Origin: Planctomycetota bacterium
GTDB lineage: Bacteria > Planctomycetota > Planctomycetia > JALXBF01
Length of the DNA: 64,000 bases
NCBI GenBank assembly: GCA_026991575.1
Contig: JALXBF010000105.1
Location: 62,001 to 126,000 of the forward strand
Direction: 5' to 3'
Below, in pieces: positions 1 through 8,819 of this stretch. The notes under the pieces were generated by a model that was not told the DNA's origin, did not search any database, and saw only the letters and a program-made list of their open reading frames with translations. The position numbers were made by a program, and so were the translations under genes. Position 1 is the stretch's first letter. The number at the start of each line of letters is the position of its first letter.

Positions 1-2
1 TC

Positions 3-812
3 GATGTCTGTACCGACAGCGCCGGCCAACTCTACGTCAGCGACAGCCGGCTGCATGCGGTCTGGATCCTAACCCAAGACGGCTACAAGCTCCTCTATCG
101 TGGCAGCGACCGGTACCGCACGCCCCTCTATCGCGCCTGGGACATCGCGCCGTTGGGCGAGGATGGCTTCGTGGTCTCCGATCCAGGCACGATGGACGTC
201 TGGCTGTTGCGTAAGGACGGCAGCATAAAGCCATTCACGGCTCGACTGATCCGGCCTGAGGAGGACAAGCAGTTGCCGGTGCGCGAGCAGCGGTTCGCGG
301 GTCTGTTTGACAAGCCGATGGCGTTGGCGGTAGCCGACGACGGCACCGTCTACGTCGCCGACCTCGGCCTGAACGGTGTTTACAGACTGAGCAAACCGGG
401 CACCGAACCCGAGCAGATCGGCACCGTGCCGGCGCCGCGCGGCATCGTGATCGATCGCGACGGTTCGCTGGTGATCGTTTCGCACGGCAAGCAGCAGCTC
501 GTGCGTCTCAGTGCCGACGGCAAGCTCAGCCCGATTGTCGACGGATTCATCGCCCCGTCTGATGTTGTCTCCTTCCCGCACCAGGTGGTGCTCTGGGGCG
601 AGGACGGCTACCTAGTCAGCGACGGGTACGCCCGTACTCTGTGGCACATCGATGCAAAAGGCAACGTGAAGCCGCTGGTGCAAGGCGATCCGCTGCGCAA
701 CCCGGTTGGCCTGTGGCGCTCCCCTGACGGTACCGTCTACCTGGCAGATCCCCATGCCCGCAAGATCTACCGGGTAGAATCCGACGGCAAACTACAGATT
801 GCGGGAGCGTAA
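3..812 (+). CDS. NHL/SMP-30-type beta-propeller protein, C-terminal part (5' end outside window)
   Basis: The frame is open from the left edge to a TAA at 810-812, so this is the end of a longer gene. About 270 residues are visible. They show repeated blade-like units in which a short DG(T/S)-type turn is followed by VYVADLG, YLVSDGY or VYLADPH-like strands, typical of NHL or gluconolactonase-like six-bladed propellers. Such proteins are often secreted or periplasmic, but the N-terminus that would show a signal peptide is missing. No catalytic residues can be assigned. The alcohol dehydrogenase gene starts only 6 bases downstream, so the two are probably co-transcribed. Substrate unknown. Confidence 0.75.
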   Translation, partial: DVCTDSAGQLYVSDSRLHAVWILTQDGYKLLYRGSDRYRTPLYRAWDIAPLGEDGFVVSDPGTMDVWLLRKDGSIKPFTARLIRPEEDKQLPVREQRFAGLFDKPMALAVADDGTVYVADLGLNGVYRLSKPGTEPEQIGTVPAPRGIVIDRDGSLVIVSHGKQQLVRLSADGKLSPIVDGFIAPSDVVSFPHQVVLWGEDGYLVSDGYARTLWHIDAKGNVKPLVQGDPLRNPVGLWRSPDGTVYLADPHARKIYRVESDGKLQIAGA

Positions 813-818
813 CCGGTC

Positions 819-2015
819 ATGAGCCACTGGTGGCGGTTCTCCGGCCCGGGCGAGCTGATCTTCGGCTGCGGGTGCTTGAGTGAACTGGGTGAGTTGATCG
901 AGCGGCACCACTGGTCGTACGTTCTGGTGGTAAGCGATCGGAAGTTGGCAGAGGTGGGCATCACGGACCGGGTGGTTGCCGCCTGTCGCCCCGCCCACCG
1001 GGTGGACGTGTTCGATCGAGGCCGGCCGGAGCCACCGATCAGTCTGGCAACCGAACTGGCCGATCTGGTCGCGGTCGAGCAGCCGGATGTGCTCATCGGT
1101 GTCGGCGGCGGCAGCAACATCGATCTGGCCAAGAGTGCCGCGTTGCTTGCGCGGTACGGCGCTCCGATCGACAACTACCTCGGTGACAGCAAGGTGCCCG
1201 GTCCCATCTTGCCGGTGATCGGGGTGCCGACGACGGCCGGCACAGGCAGCGAGGTGTCCTGCGCGGCCGTGCTCACCGACGAAGCCAAGCGGATGAAAGT
1301 GGCGATCCTCAGCCGCTACCTGCGGCCCGTGGCCGCCGTCGTTGACCCGGAGCTGACGCGCAGCTGCCCGCCGCGAGTCACCGGTGATGCTGGCATCGAC
1401 GCCCTGGCGCACGCCATCGAAGCCTACACGGCCATCGATTACCGCGACTTCACGCCCGAAGAACCCACCGTCTACCAGGGTGCGTTTCCGATGACAGATC
1501 TGCTGGCCGAGAAGGCCATCGAGCTCATCGGCCGGTACCTAGTACGGGCCTACCAGAACGGCGACGACATGGAAGCGCGCGAAGGGATGGCCCTGGCTGC
1601 GACGCTTGCCGGGTTAGCGTTCTCAAATGCATGCGTTGGTATCGTGCATGCGATGGAGTATCCGGTCGGCGGTGCCGTGCACTGCTCGCATGGCTGCGGC
1701 AACGGCATCCTGCTGCCGCATGCGATGCGGTTCAACCTGGAGGCCCGTCGCGAACGGTTTGCCAGAATCGCCCACCTGCTCGGTGCTGCCGGTCCAGACA
1801 CACCCGTTAACGAGGCTGCCGAAGCGGCGATCGCCGCGGTCGAAAAGCTGCGCGATGCCGTGGGCATTCCGGCTCGGTTGCGCGAGGTGGGCGTGAAGCG
1901 CGAACAGTTAAACGAGTTTGCGGTCAAAGCGTACGCCATCCAGCGCGTCATCCGGCTGAATCCCCGCCCGGTACGCGGCCAAGACCTGTTGGCCATCTAC
2001 CAGGCCGCCTACTAG
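819..2015 (+). CDS. Iron-containing alcohol dehydrogenase
   Basis: A 398-residue protein of the Fe-ADH family, which interconverts alcohols and aldehydes with NAD(P). The Rossmann-like N-terminal half carries GGGSN (residues 96-100) for nucleotide binding and a TTAGTGSEV segment near 138-146. The C-terminal helical half supplies the metal ligands, with D194 and H198 in DALAHAIEA and two later His residues in the stretch around 274-290. Length is normal for the family. The substrate cannot be read from sequence. Proximity to the C1-cofactor cluster makes a small alcohol or aldehyde conceivable, but that is only inference. The gene follows the propeller gene by 6 bases. Confidence 0.9.
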   Translation: MSHWWRFSGPGELIFGCGCLSELGELIERHHWSYVLVVSDRKLAEVGITDRVVAACRPAHRVDVFDRGRPEPPISLATELADLVAVEQPDVLIGVGGGSNIDLAKSAALLARYGAPIDNYLGDSKVPGPILPVIGVPTTAGTGSEVSCAAVLTDEAKRMKVAILSRYLRPVAAVVDPELTRSCPPRVTGDAGIDALAHAIEAYTAIDYRDFTPEEPTVYQGAFPMTDLLAEKAIELIGRYLVRAYQNGDDMEAREGMALAATLAGLAFSNACVGIVHAMEYPVGGAVHCSHGCGNGILLPHAMRFNLEARRERFARIAHLLGAAGPDTPVNEAAEAAIAAVEKLRDAVGIPARLREVGVKREQLNEFAVKAYAIQRVIRLNPRPVRGQDLLAIYQAAY

Positions 2016-2057
2016 CAGCCCCCCCGACAAGAGCAGCAGCAGCAGCAGGAGGTGACC

Positions 2058-2561
2058 GTGCAGCTTCTGTACTACGTCAGCATCTGGCTGCACCTGGTGG
2101 CCGCGACCACATGGATCGGCTCGATGATCTTCTTTGGCGCGGTGATCGTACCGGTGCTGAGGCGCTCGGAGTTTGAGCCGGTCCGCGCCGCGCTGATGGC
2201 CGCCATTGGCTACCAGTTTCGCCGTGCTGGCTGGATCTCGGTCGCCGTGCTCATCGTCACCGGCCTTGTTAATCTCGTCGGCCGCGACGTTGCCGGCGAG
2301 CTTCACACGGCAGCGTTCTGGCACAGCCGATGGGGGGCGGTGCTGGGGGCCAAGCTCGTGCTACTGGCGCTGACGATTGCAGTCAGCCTGTATCATGACC
2401 TCGTGCTCGGTCCCACCGTGACCACGCTGCTGCAACAGGACCCCGAAGCGCCCCAGCTGCAGCGGCTGCGTCGTGCAGCCAGCTACCTGGGCCGCTTCAG
2501 CCTCGTGCTGTCGCTTGCTATCCTCGCGCTGGCTGTGCATCTGGCCCGTACGGAGCCGTGA
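2058..2561 (+). CDS. CopD-like four-helix membrane protein
   Basis: Small integral membrane protein of about 167 residues with four hydrophobic segments. It begins with a helix containing WLHLVAATTWIGSM, a pattern seen in CopD/YphA-like proteins where His and Trp lie close to the membrane surface. The GTG at 2058 is chosen because an AGGAGG at 2047-2052 lies 5 bases before it; the in-frame GTG at 2052 overlaps that ribosome binding site. A short AGC repeat (2033-2047) precedes the site. CopD relatives have been linked to copper uptake, but most remain uncharacterised. It ends 3 bases before the deaminase gene, suggesting one operon. Confidence 0.75.
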   Translation: MQLLYYVSIWLHLVAATTWIGSMIFFGAVIVPVLRRSEFEPVRAALMAAIGYQFRRAGWISVAVLIVTGLVNLVGRDVAGELHTAAFWHSRWGAVLGAKLVLLALTIAVSLYHDLVLGPTVTTLLQQDPEAPQLQRLRRAASYLGRFSLVLSLAILALAVHLARTEP

Positions 2562-2564
2562 GCC

Positions 2565-3788
2565 GTGCACCGCTTCCGCGCCGACTGCATCATCGTTTCT
2601 GCCGACCGGTTTATCCGCGGGGGGACGCTGGTGGTTGACGACGGCCTGGTGCGCGACGTCGTCCACACACACCAGGCCACCGTAGACCGCGAATTCAGGG
2701 GCTGTATCATTGCCCCCGGCCTGGTCAACGCCCACTGCCATCTGGACCTGTCGCTCTTTCCCCCCGCGGCGCGCGTGAACCACCGTGGTGACTTCTTCGC
2801 GTGGCTTCGTGAAGTCATCGCCTACCGTCGCCGCGCTTCGCTCGATGAGCTCACCGAGGCGGTCCGTGCCGGGGTGAACGAGTGCTTGCGGTACGGGGTC
2901 GTGGCCGTCGGCGATGTCACAACTTTAGGACTCCCACCGGCCAGCTGGCACCCACTCCGTGGCGTGCTCTTCGGCGAGCTGCTGGGCACAACGGCTGCGC
3001 GCATCGAGGAGGTCAAACGCCGGGCACGTTGCTGGCTGGAAGCGGCCACCGCTGCGGCGAACCGCCGGCGCCATGACCGCCACATCAGCCTCTCGCCCCA
3101 CGCTCCATACAGCACGGCCACCGAGCTGTACCGCTGGGCAGCGCGGCAGTGCCCCACCGAACCGCTCACCACTCACCTGCTCGAACTGCCCGACGAGGCG
3201 GAGCTGCTGATCGATCCCCCCTCCACGCATAACTCTCTCGTCACCCTGCTCCAGCACTACGGCGCCTGGCATCCGGAACAGCTCTGGACGCTGCCGGCGC
3301 TGTTCCGTTTCCTGGCCGAAACGCCATCACGCTGGATCGCTGCCCACGCGAACTATGTCCAACCGGCTCAGTTGCGGCCACTGGCGGAACGGATCTGCGT
3401 CGCCTACTGCCCGCGCACGCATGCAGCTTTCGGACACGTGCGCCATCCATGCCGGGCATTGCTGGATGCGGGCATTGCCGTCGCCATCGCCACGGACAGC
3501 AAGGCGTCGGCTCCCAACCTGTCGCTGTTGGTCGAAGCACAGACGGCCCTGGTGCGCGACCGACTCGAACCGACCGCAGTCTTCCGCATGATCACACAGG
3601 TGCCGGCCGCGGCACTGGGCCTAAAACGCAGCGGGACGCTCGCACCCGGCGCCCACGCAGACTTCATCGTCGTTCAGCCTCCGGGCCCGATCGAGGACCC
3701 GATCCGCAGCCTACTGGAACCAGCCTCCCGAATCCTCGCTACGTTCATCGCAGGGCAGGCCGTCTACGACCTGGAAGCCGGCACATGA
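2565..3788 (+). CDS. mqnX: Amidohydrolase, probable aminodeoxyfutalosine deaminase
   Basis: A 407-residue member of the TRZ/ATZ-type amidohydrolase superfamily. Metal and catalytic residues are visible: H57 and H59 in NAHCHLD, H204 in THLLE, H261 in AAHANY and D311 in ATDSKAS. The CPRTHAAFGH segment and the SPHAPYS segment (H179) are characteristic of the branch that deaminates 6-amino-6-deoxyfutalosine in menaquinone synthesis. This assignment is strengthened by mqnC and mqnA about 0.7 kb away on the other strand. The start is GTG at 2565, directly after the preceding gene. An alternative would be a nucleoside or guanine-type deaminase; the context favours MqnX. Confidence 0.78.
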   Translation: MHRFRADCIIVSADRFIRGGTLVVDDGLVRDVVHTHQATVDREFRGCIIAPGLVNAHCHLDLSLFPPAARVNHRGDFFAWLREVIAYRRRASLDELTEAVRAGVNECLRYGVVAVGDVTTLGLPPASWHPLRGVLFGELLGTTAARIEEVKRRARCWLEAATAAANRRRHDRHISLSPHAPYSTATELYRWAARQCPTEPLTTHLLELPDEAELLIDPPSTHNSLVTLLQHYGAWHPEQLWTLPALFRFLAETPSRWIAAHANYVQPAQLRPLAERICVAYCPRTHAAFGHVRHPCRALLDAGIAVAIATDSKASAPNLSLLVEAQTALVRDRLEPTAVFRMITQVPAAALGLKRSGTLAPGAHADFIVVQPPGPIEDPIRSLLEPASRILATFIAGQAVYDLEAGT

Positions 3789-3811
3789 GCCCCGCCGGAA
3801 CCTCGCAACGG

Positions 3812-3841
3812 TTGAACTCACCCCCGAGAAGCTGGTACGAT
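3812..3841 (+). promoter_or_regulatory. Putative sigma-70-type promoter of the cytochrome c gene
   Basis: A TTGAAC box (3812-3817), an 18-base spacer and a TACGAT box (3836-3841) lie ahead of the cytochrome gene. This would place the transcript start near 3848 and leave a leader of about 90 bases before the ATG at 3937. Pattern match only. Confidence 0.45.
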
Positions 3842-3936
3842 ACTCACCCTGCCCAATCGGAAGTAAGCACGTGTGGATGCGTTTGGCCCGCCGTGGCCGT
3901 GGGGTTTCCGGGCGCAGTAACAGAAAGGAGGTGGTG

Positions 3937-4356
3937 ATGCGTCGTGTTGTTCTAGCTGGTGTCGGGATGCTTTCCGTCGCCGCGCTGGTCGGACTTGGTG
4001 CAACGCTGGCCAAGCCCGTGGCCGATGAGCGGGTTGCGAGCGTGGAGCATCTGATGGAGGGTATCTCCAAGCCGCACTGTAGCGCGCTGGGCAAACTGCT
4101 GAAAGCCGGCCCCAGCAGCGAACGGGACTGGAAACACGTCAAGTTGCATGCGGCGCTGCTGAACGAGCTGAGCTACATGTTGCTGCAAGATGGCCGCTGC
4201 CCCGATGCGACGTGGGCGAAGGCCGCTCAGCAGCTGCGTAGCGCTTCTGCCGAGGTCTTCAAAGCAGCCAGCTCTCAGGACACATCCACAGCCCGGGCAG
4301 CCTTCAAGAAGGTCACCGCTTCGTGTGCCACCTGCCACAAGGTGCATCGCAAGTAA
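3937..4356 (+). CDS. Small exported class II-like cytochrome c
   Basis: A 139-residue protein with an N-terminal signal sequence (RR followed by a hydrophobic stretch ending near residue 25) and a single haem c attachment motif CATCH at C130-H134, very close to the C-terminus. C-terminal placement of CxxCH on a helical domain is the arrangement of cytochrome c-prime/c556-type class II cytochromes. The start at 3937 is supported by AAAGGAGGTG just upstream; an upstream in-frame extension has no such signal. It is probably a periplasmic electron carrier or a haem protein responding to small ligands. It is separated from the deaminase by its own promoter. Confidence 0.85.
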   Translation: MRRVVLAGVGMLSVAALVGLGATLAKPVADERVASVEHLMEGISKPHCSALGKLLKAGPSSERDWKHVKLHAALLNELSYMLLQDGRCPDATWAKAAQQLRSASAEVFKAASSQDTSTARAAFKKVTASCATCHKVHRK

Positions 4357-4391
4357 CCAGCCCACGGCAGAAAGAGCGGTAGGAACGGAGC

Positions 4392-4423
4392 AGCGGGAGC
4401 CGACGGTGTACGCGGCTCCCGCT
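4392..4423. terminator. Inverted repeat between convergent genes
   Basis: An 11-bp perfect stem (AGCGGGAGCCG with CGGCTCCCGCT) around a 10-base loop lies between the cytochrome gene (+) and mqnC (-). Neither side has a strong T run, so it may act as a weak bidirectional terminator or as a 3'-end stabiliser. Confidence 0.5.
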
Positions 4424-4516
4424 GGTGTCTTCGTCAAGAACTGCGTAGCAGGTCGATACGGCTCCGGATCCGGCGCTGGCCTTTCCGTCCGCGTTGGGCC
4501 GGGAGACCTTGGAAGC

Positions 4517-5635
4517 TCAGCTGACGGCGGCCGTGACGGCCTGCTGCGGCGGCCGGTCGATCAACTCGTAGAACACGTTCCGCTGACGAGGCTCGTAGCC
4601 GGCTTCACGGATCGCCTCCTTGATCTCCTCCAGCGTCAGGTGATACACGGTGCCAGCGGAGGCGACGACGTTCTCTTCGATCATTAGGCTGCCCATGTCG
4701 TTGGCGCCGAAGAACAGCGCCATCTGACCGATCTGGCGCCCCTGCGTTACCCAGGAACTTTGCATGTTGGCGATGTTATCCAGGAACAGCCGCGACACAG
4801 CGAGCATGCGCAGGTACTCGAAGGAACCAACGGTAGGAACGTGCCCCATGCGGAAGTAGGGGCTGTTCTCATCGCCTTTGGACTTCTGGAAGGTCCAGCA
4901 GATGAACGCTGTGAAGCCTCCGGTCTCGTCCTGCAGATCCCGGATCCGTTGCAGGTGCTCGACCCGATCCTCCAAGGTCTCGACGTGGCCGAACATCATC
5001 GTGGCCGTGCTCCGTCCGCCCAGCTCGTGCCACGTGCGCATTACCTCAAGCCACTGGTCCGTCATGCACTTGCCCCGGGTGATCTGCTTGCGTACCCGAT
5101 CCACGAGGATCTCGGCACCACCGCCGGGCAACGAACCCAGCCCGGCCTCCTTCAGTCGCTGAAGCACCTCGCGTAGCGGCAGCTTGGAGATCCGATGGAA
5201 GTGCCAGATTTCCGGGGGGCTGAAGCCGTGGATATTTAGCTGCGGGTAGCGCGCTTTCAGATCCCGCAACAGATCCTCGTACCACTCCAGCGGCAGCGTC
5301 GGATGGAGGCCTCCTTGCAGCAGGATCTGGTCGCCGCCCAGAGCAAGGGTCTCGTCGATCTTGCGGTACAGCTCCTCCCGTTCCAGCAGGTAGGCGTCCG
5401 GGTCGCGCCGCTTACGGAAGAACGCGCAGAAATCGCACTCGGCGGCGCAGATGTTGGAGTAGTTGATGTTACGATCGATGTTGTACGTGCGGTAAGGCTC
5501 CGGGTGGAGCCGGCGGCATACCTCATCGGCCGCGCGTCCCAAGGCGTGCAGGTCCGGACAGCGCAGCAGTTCGAGCGCTTCGTCTGCTGAGATCCGCTCG
5601 CCGTCAACCGACTTCCGCAAGATTCGCTCGATCAT
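4517..5635 (-). CDS. mqnC: Cyclic dehypoxanthine futalosine synthase (radical SAM)
   Basis: A 372-residue radical SAM enzyme that cyclises dehypoxanthine futalosine in the futalosine pathway of menaquinone biosynthesis. The [4Fe-4S] motif CxxxCxxC is at C63, C67 and C70, preceded by YNIDRNINYSN as in the MqnC/MqnE/CofH group. The start is the ATG at 5635, whose product begins MIERIL as in known MqnC proteins. A longer frame up to 5725 would run deep into mqnA. The gene therefore overlaps the 3' end of mqnA by about 32 bases, suggesting translational coupling. Distinguishing MqnC from MqnE rests on overall similarity and the linkage to mqnA. Confidence 0.9.
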   Translation of the reverse strand: MIERILRKSVDGERISADEALELLRCPDLHALGRAADEVCRRLHPEPYRTYNIDRNINYSNICAAECDFCAFFRKRRDPDAYLLEREELYRKIDETLALGGDQILLQGGLHPTLPLEWYEDLLRDLKARYPQLNIHGFSPPEIWHFHRISKLPLREVLQRLKEAGLGSLPGGGAEILVDRVRKQITRGKCMTDQWLEVMRTWHELGGRSTATMMFGHVETLEDRVEHLQRIRDLQDETGGFTAFICWTFQKSKGDENSPYFRMGHVPTVGSFEYLRMLAVSRLFLDNIANMQSSWVTQGRQIGQMALFFGANDMGSLMIEENVVASAGTVYHLTLEEIKEAIREAGYEPRQRNVFYELIDRPPQQAVTAAVS

Positions 5636-6431
5636 AGAACCTAAGCTCCGCGGCATGCTCCAGCAGGCCCAGTTCAGCCGCCCATTGCGCAAAGAGGCAG
5701 AGGCCTTCGAGTTCTGCGTCGCCAAGGTCGTAGCAAATGTTCCGTGTCAGGTAGCTCAGGCAGTCCTCATAGGCCAGCCCCAGCTCGCAAGCGGCCGCAC
5801 GGGCAATCATGCTGGCATTGGCCAACCCCTGTTCCTTCGCCCGATAGAACGCCTGCTCGCTTTCGCCCAGGTCCACGTCGGGGGCCACGGCCCAGAGGGC
5901 AAAGACAAACGGCAGCCCCGTCAGCTCAAGCCACGCCTCCGCAAGGTCGACTTCGTGGGCGAACACACCCGGGGGAGCAGGCAACATGCCACGATCCCCG
6001 ATGGCCAACACGGCGTCGGTTGCCGTGGCCTCGGGCGGCCGCCCCAGTGGCAACGGCTCGACCCGGGGCCTGATCCCATAAAGCTTCTTCAACCACACCT
6101 GGACCAACGCCGCGCTGGTGCGGGACCCTTCGTCCAGAGCTAGCGTTCGGATTGACGGAAGGGGCACTCTGCTGTAGAGCTTGACGCTCCGCACCGGGCC
6201 GCGGGCGGCAATCGCAATGCCGGGCAGAATGCGGTAGTCGGAGCCGCGGAAGTACTCCACCGAAGGGATCAGCGCCACGTCCAGCGTACCGCCGCTGAGC
6301 CCGTCGGCCAGTCGACTGGGCACGTCGAGCAGCAGCTGAGCTTGGGGGGCCAGCTCCTGGAGCCGGTAGATCAAAGGCCGTGCATTCAGGTAGCGGACCG
6401 CACCGATCCGCAGCAGACGCGTCTGGTTCAT
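5604..6431 (-). CDS. mqnA: Chorismate dehydratase (menaquinone futalosine pathway)
   Basis: A 275-residue MqnA-family protein with a periplasmic-binding-protein-like fold that acts in the cytoplasm, dehydrating chorismate to 3-enolpyruvyl-benzoate, the first step of the futalosine pathway. The N-terminal RIGAVRYLNARPL and the later DVALIPSVEYFR segments are family hallmarks. It is the first gene of an mqnA-mqnC pair, with a TATAAT-like -10 box about 60 bases upstream and an AGGTGG just ahead of the ATG. The mqnB, mqnD and mqnE genes are not in this window. Confidence 0.92.
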   Translation of the reverse strand: MNQTRLLRIGAVRYLNARPLIYRLQELAPQAQLLLDVPSRLADGLSGGTLDVALIPSVEYFRGSDYRILPGIAIAARGPVRSVKLYSRVPLPSIRTLALDEGSRTSAALVQVWLKKLYGIRPRVEPLPLGRPPEATATDAVLAIGDRGMLPAPPGVFAHEVDLAEAWLELTGLPFVFALWAVAPDVDLGESEQAFYRAKEQGLANASMIARAAACELGLAYEDCLSYLTRNICYDLGDAELEGLCLFAQWAAELGLLEHAAELRFYDRANLAEVG

Positions 6432-6490
6432 GCCACCACCTGGCCAGGACTCGGCCGAACCGATCCGCTTCGCACCAGAAAAGGTTTGTC

Positions 6491-6496
6491 ATTATA
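6491..6496 (-). promoter_or_regulatory. Putative -10 box of mqnA-mqnC
   Basis: Reading on the minus strand there is a perfect TATAAT, about 60 bases before the mqnA ATG, within a locally AT-rich patch. No good -35 box is visible at the right distance, so the promoter may be weak or activator dependent. Confidence 0.4.
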
Positions 6497-6520
6497 ACCG
6501 GACAGCCTCTGGCGTGCGGC

Positions 6521-7327
6521 CTAGCGAACCGACTCGGCGCGGATCAACACCAGCATCTGACGCGGTGGCGTGCTGTTGCGGTCAACCAGGAACACTGCTC
6601 CGAGTTTCGACTCATCTTCTGGGTAGCAACCGATGAGCAGGTACTCGTCCGGTCGCAGTTGAACCGACCAGGTTACGTCGGCCAGTTTCTTCTCGTTAGG
6701 GGTGATCTCCAACGTCCACTGTCGCACGCCTCCCGGACCAAACTCCGGCACAAACCGCCGGCGCATGCTGCCGTACTGCACGGCCGGTGTCACGTACAGC
6801 TGCACCGAGCCATCGCTCTGGACGGTGGGCAAGACGCTGAAGAGGCACCGCGGCGCCTGAATCTGATCTGGTTCCGCGTCCAGGACTTCGGCCAGCGTTT
6901 CGGGGCATTCCTTGTAAGTGGCAACCATGACGGCCGTCGCCTTGCCGCTGACCGTGGAGAGCCGGTGGCCGTTCAGGATCCCCTCGGGCGTCTCACGCAG
7001 GATCATATCGATGGACTCGGGCGGTTGGCCGCTGAGGACGCCGACGCGAAAGCCGAGGGACCGAAGCCGCTCCTGAAGCTCAAGACTCAAGATCGCCTCG
7101 TCGGCCGTCTGCCAGGCGGCCTCGTTGATCGACCGGTCGCCAAGGGGACGCGACGCGAAGACGATCTCCAGCAGCACGCGAGGAGGACCGGCCGGCTGCT
7201 GCTCGTAAACCGCCGGCTTCACGACATGTGCCCGACCCGGCGGCTGCACAACGGAAGGCGTCAACGCGCGGCAACCGACGAGGGTCAGCAGGAGCAAACC
7301 GATCTGCGCCAGCCGACCGGACAACAT
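6521..7327 (-). CDS. Predicted lipoprotein of unknown function
   Basis: A 268-residue protein beginning with a lipoprotein signal peptide: positively charged start, hydrophobic core and lipobox LVGC with the lipidated Cys at residue 19. The mature part is a mixed alpha/beta sequence with no motif I recognise. The ATG at 7327 is preceded by GGAGGG at 11 bases; the longer frame would begin at a TTG. It lies 77 bases downstream of the dihydropteroate-synthase-like gene on the same strand, so it could be the last gene of that transcript. It has no obvious link to cofactor synthesis. Function unknown. Confidence 0.7.
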   Translation of the reverse strand: MLSGRLAQIGLLLLTLVGCRALTPSVVQPPGRAHVVKPAVYEQQPAGPPRVLLEIVFASRPLGDRSINEAAWQTADEAILSLELQERLRSLGFRVGVLSGQPPESIDMILRETPEGILNGHRLSTVSGKATAVMVATYKECPETLAEVLDAEPDQIQAPRCLFSVLPTVQSDGSVQLYVTPAVQYGSMRRRFVPEFGPGGVRQWTLEITPNEKKLADVTWSVQLRPDEYLLIGCYPEDESKLGAVFLVDRNSTPPRQMLVLIRAESVR

Positions 7328-7404
7328 CGTTACCAGAGCCCTCCGTGGCAAGTCTCGACGTGCTGCTGTTCAGCGGGGGACAATACCGGCCGGCGGCAGG
7401 GCTG

Positions 7405-8811
7405 TCAAGGTGAGTCGTCTGCGGTATCGCTCGATATCCCGTCGCTGTCCGGCTCCGCAGCCAACCCCCATCGCAACGGCTCATCCTGCACGTAGCGCTT
7501 GCCCAGCCGCAAGGCGATCTCCGCCTTGCACAGCTCATAGCCGAGATAGAACGCATGCGCCGGGTCGATCGGCTCCTCGCTCAACAAGCGGCGAAAGAGC
7601 CGGAACGGATCGTCATCACGCCGATGTCCGGAGCGGTTGATCGCGTGCAACTTGCCTCCCGCTGCGAACAGGCGAAAGTTCTTGTCACGCACCCGAGCGG
7701 CGACGTCACGCAGGTAATCTTCATCCGGCTCAACACAATCCGGATCGCGCAGCATGACCAGCAGCGGTTCCAGGTGCTTGGGCAACGTCCTGTGCCGGAG
7801 TGCGTACCAAACCAGGCGGCGGGCCACGTCGAGCTCACGCACTGCCGTGCGGCACCAGTTGATGACGCTGGTGGTCAGGACAGTGCGGATGCCAAGCTCC
7901 TGACAGATTGCAGCCAACAGCACGTTCACCCCTGCCGAATCAACATCGGTCAGCTCGGTGACATTCCCGACCCCCATTAACAGCTCCGCCTGTGGCCACC
8001 GGCGCCGTGCTTCGGCGTAGCGGAGCAGCGACGCGGTGAACCCGAAGCCGATCGGCTCCAGGATCGGATCGATCCGGTATGGTACCCCCGCCTGCTCGAG
8101 CCGCTCGACGGTGCGCTCCAGGCTGCGCCAGTCGCCCGGATGGGCGGGAATCGCAACAACGGCACAGCCCCAATCCAGCGCATGTTCGACCGTGCCCTCA
8201 TGCACGCTCAGCACCAGCTCGGCCCCGGCACGAGCGCCTTCGGCAGCCTCCTCGGGGTCAAGCGTGTCTACCGACACGCGCAGCCCCAACTCACGCAGAC
8301 GCCGCACGCAATCGCCCACGCCCCGCCAGCGGTAACCGGGCTCACAGCCGACGTCGATAATGTCGGCGCCCTGGCGCCGCAGCGCCATCGCTTGCCGGCG
8401 AATCTGCGGCCAGCTCAGCCGAGGGCAGTGGTTGATCTCCGCGATGATCTCGATGTCGTAACCCCCGTAGTCCTTGGGCCGTCGATTCTGGCCCCCGAAG
8501 TAATCGGGCAGCTGCCAGATCTCCTTAGGGCCCTTCTGGGTTCGGACGCCAAACCGCTCGGCCACCACCTCGGTAGGGCCTCGACACAGTCCGGGCAGCA
8601 GGATCAAGTCGACCGGTCGCGGCAGCTTCAGGTGGCGCGCCACCCACTCGGTGGTCATCAGCGCCGCAACGGAGATCTTCAGCACGCAGATCTCCGCTTC
8701 AAAACCGTGCTGGCGCTCGAGCTCGGCGACCGTGCGGCGCAACAACGGCTCGGCCAGCTTGCCGGTCACGAACGCAATGCGTCGGGGCAGATTGGGCGGC
8801 CGCGTGCTCAT
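7405..8811 (-). CDS. DUF6513 + dihydropteroate-synthase-like protein of H4MPT synthesis
   Basis: A 468-residue protein. The N-terminal part (about 1-125) matches the DUF6513 type of domain, starting with RIAFVTGKLAEPLL. The central part (about 150-400) is a TIM-barrel related to dihydropteroate synthase, with segments such as GADIIDVGCEPG and SVDTLDPEEAA. In C1-metabolising bacteria such fusions sit in tetrahydromethanopterin clusters and are thought to participate in joining the pterin to the ribofuranosyl-aniline moiety. The neighbours (pterin dehydratase, SDR and, further up, methanofuran genes) fit this. It is not a normal folate-pathway FolP, because of the extra N-terminal domain and the context. 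The exact reaction is inferred. Confidence 0.8.
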   Translation of the reverse strand: MSTRPPNLPRRIAFVTGKLAEPLLRRTVAELERQHGFEAEICVLKISVAALMTTEWVARHLKLPRPVDLILLPGLCRGPTEVVAERFGVRTQKGPKEIWQLPDYFGGQNRRPKDYGGYDIEIIAEINHCPRLSWPQIRRQAMALRRQGADIIDVGCEPGYRWRGVGDCVRRLRELGLRVSVDTLDPEEAAEGARAGAELVLSVHEGTVEHALDWGCAVVAIPAHPGDWRSLERTVERLEQAGVPYRIDPILEPIGFGFTASLLRYAEARRRWPQAELLMGVGNVTELTDVDSAGVNVLLAAICQELGIRTVLTTSVINWCRTAVRELDVARRLVWYALRHRTLPKHLEPLLVMLRDPDCVEPDEDYLRDVAARVRDKNFRLFAAGGKLHAINRSGHRRDDDPFRLFRRLLSEEPIDPAHAFYLGYELCKAEIALRLGKRYVQDEPLRWGLAAEPDSDGISSDTADDSP

Positions 8812-8819
8812 CGCGGCGT

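Noticed and set aside
2033-2050. AGC trinucleotide repeat before the CopD-like gene
   Set aside because: Only about five units and it blends into the ribosome binding site; too short to claim as a functional repeat.
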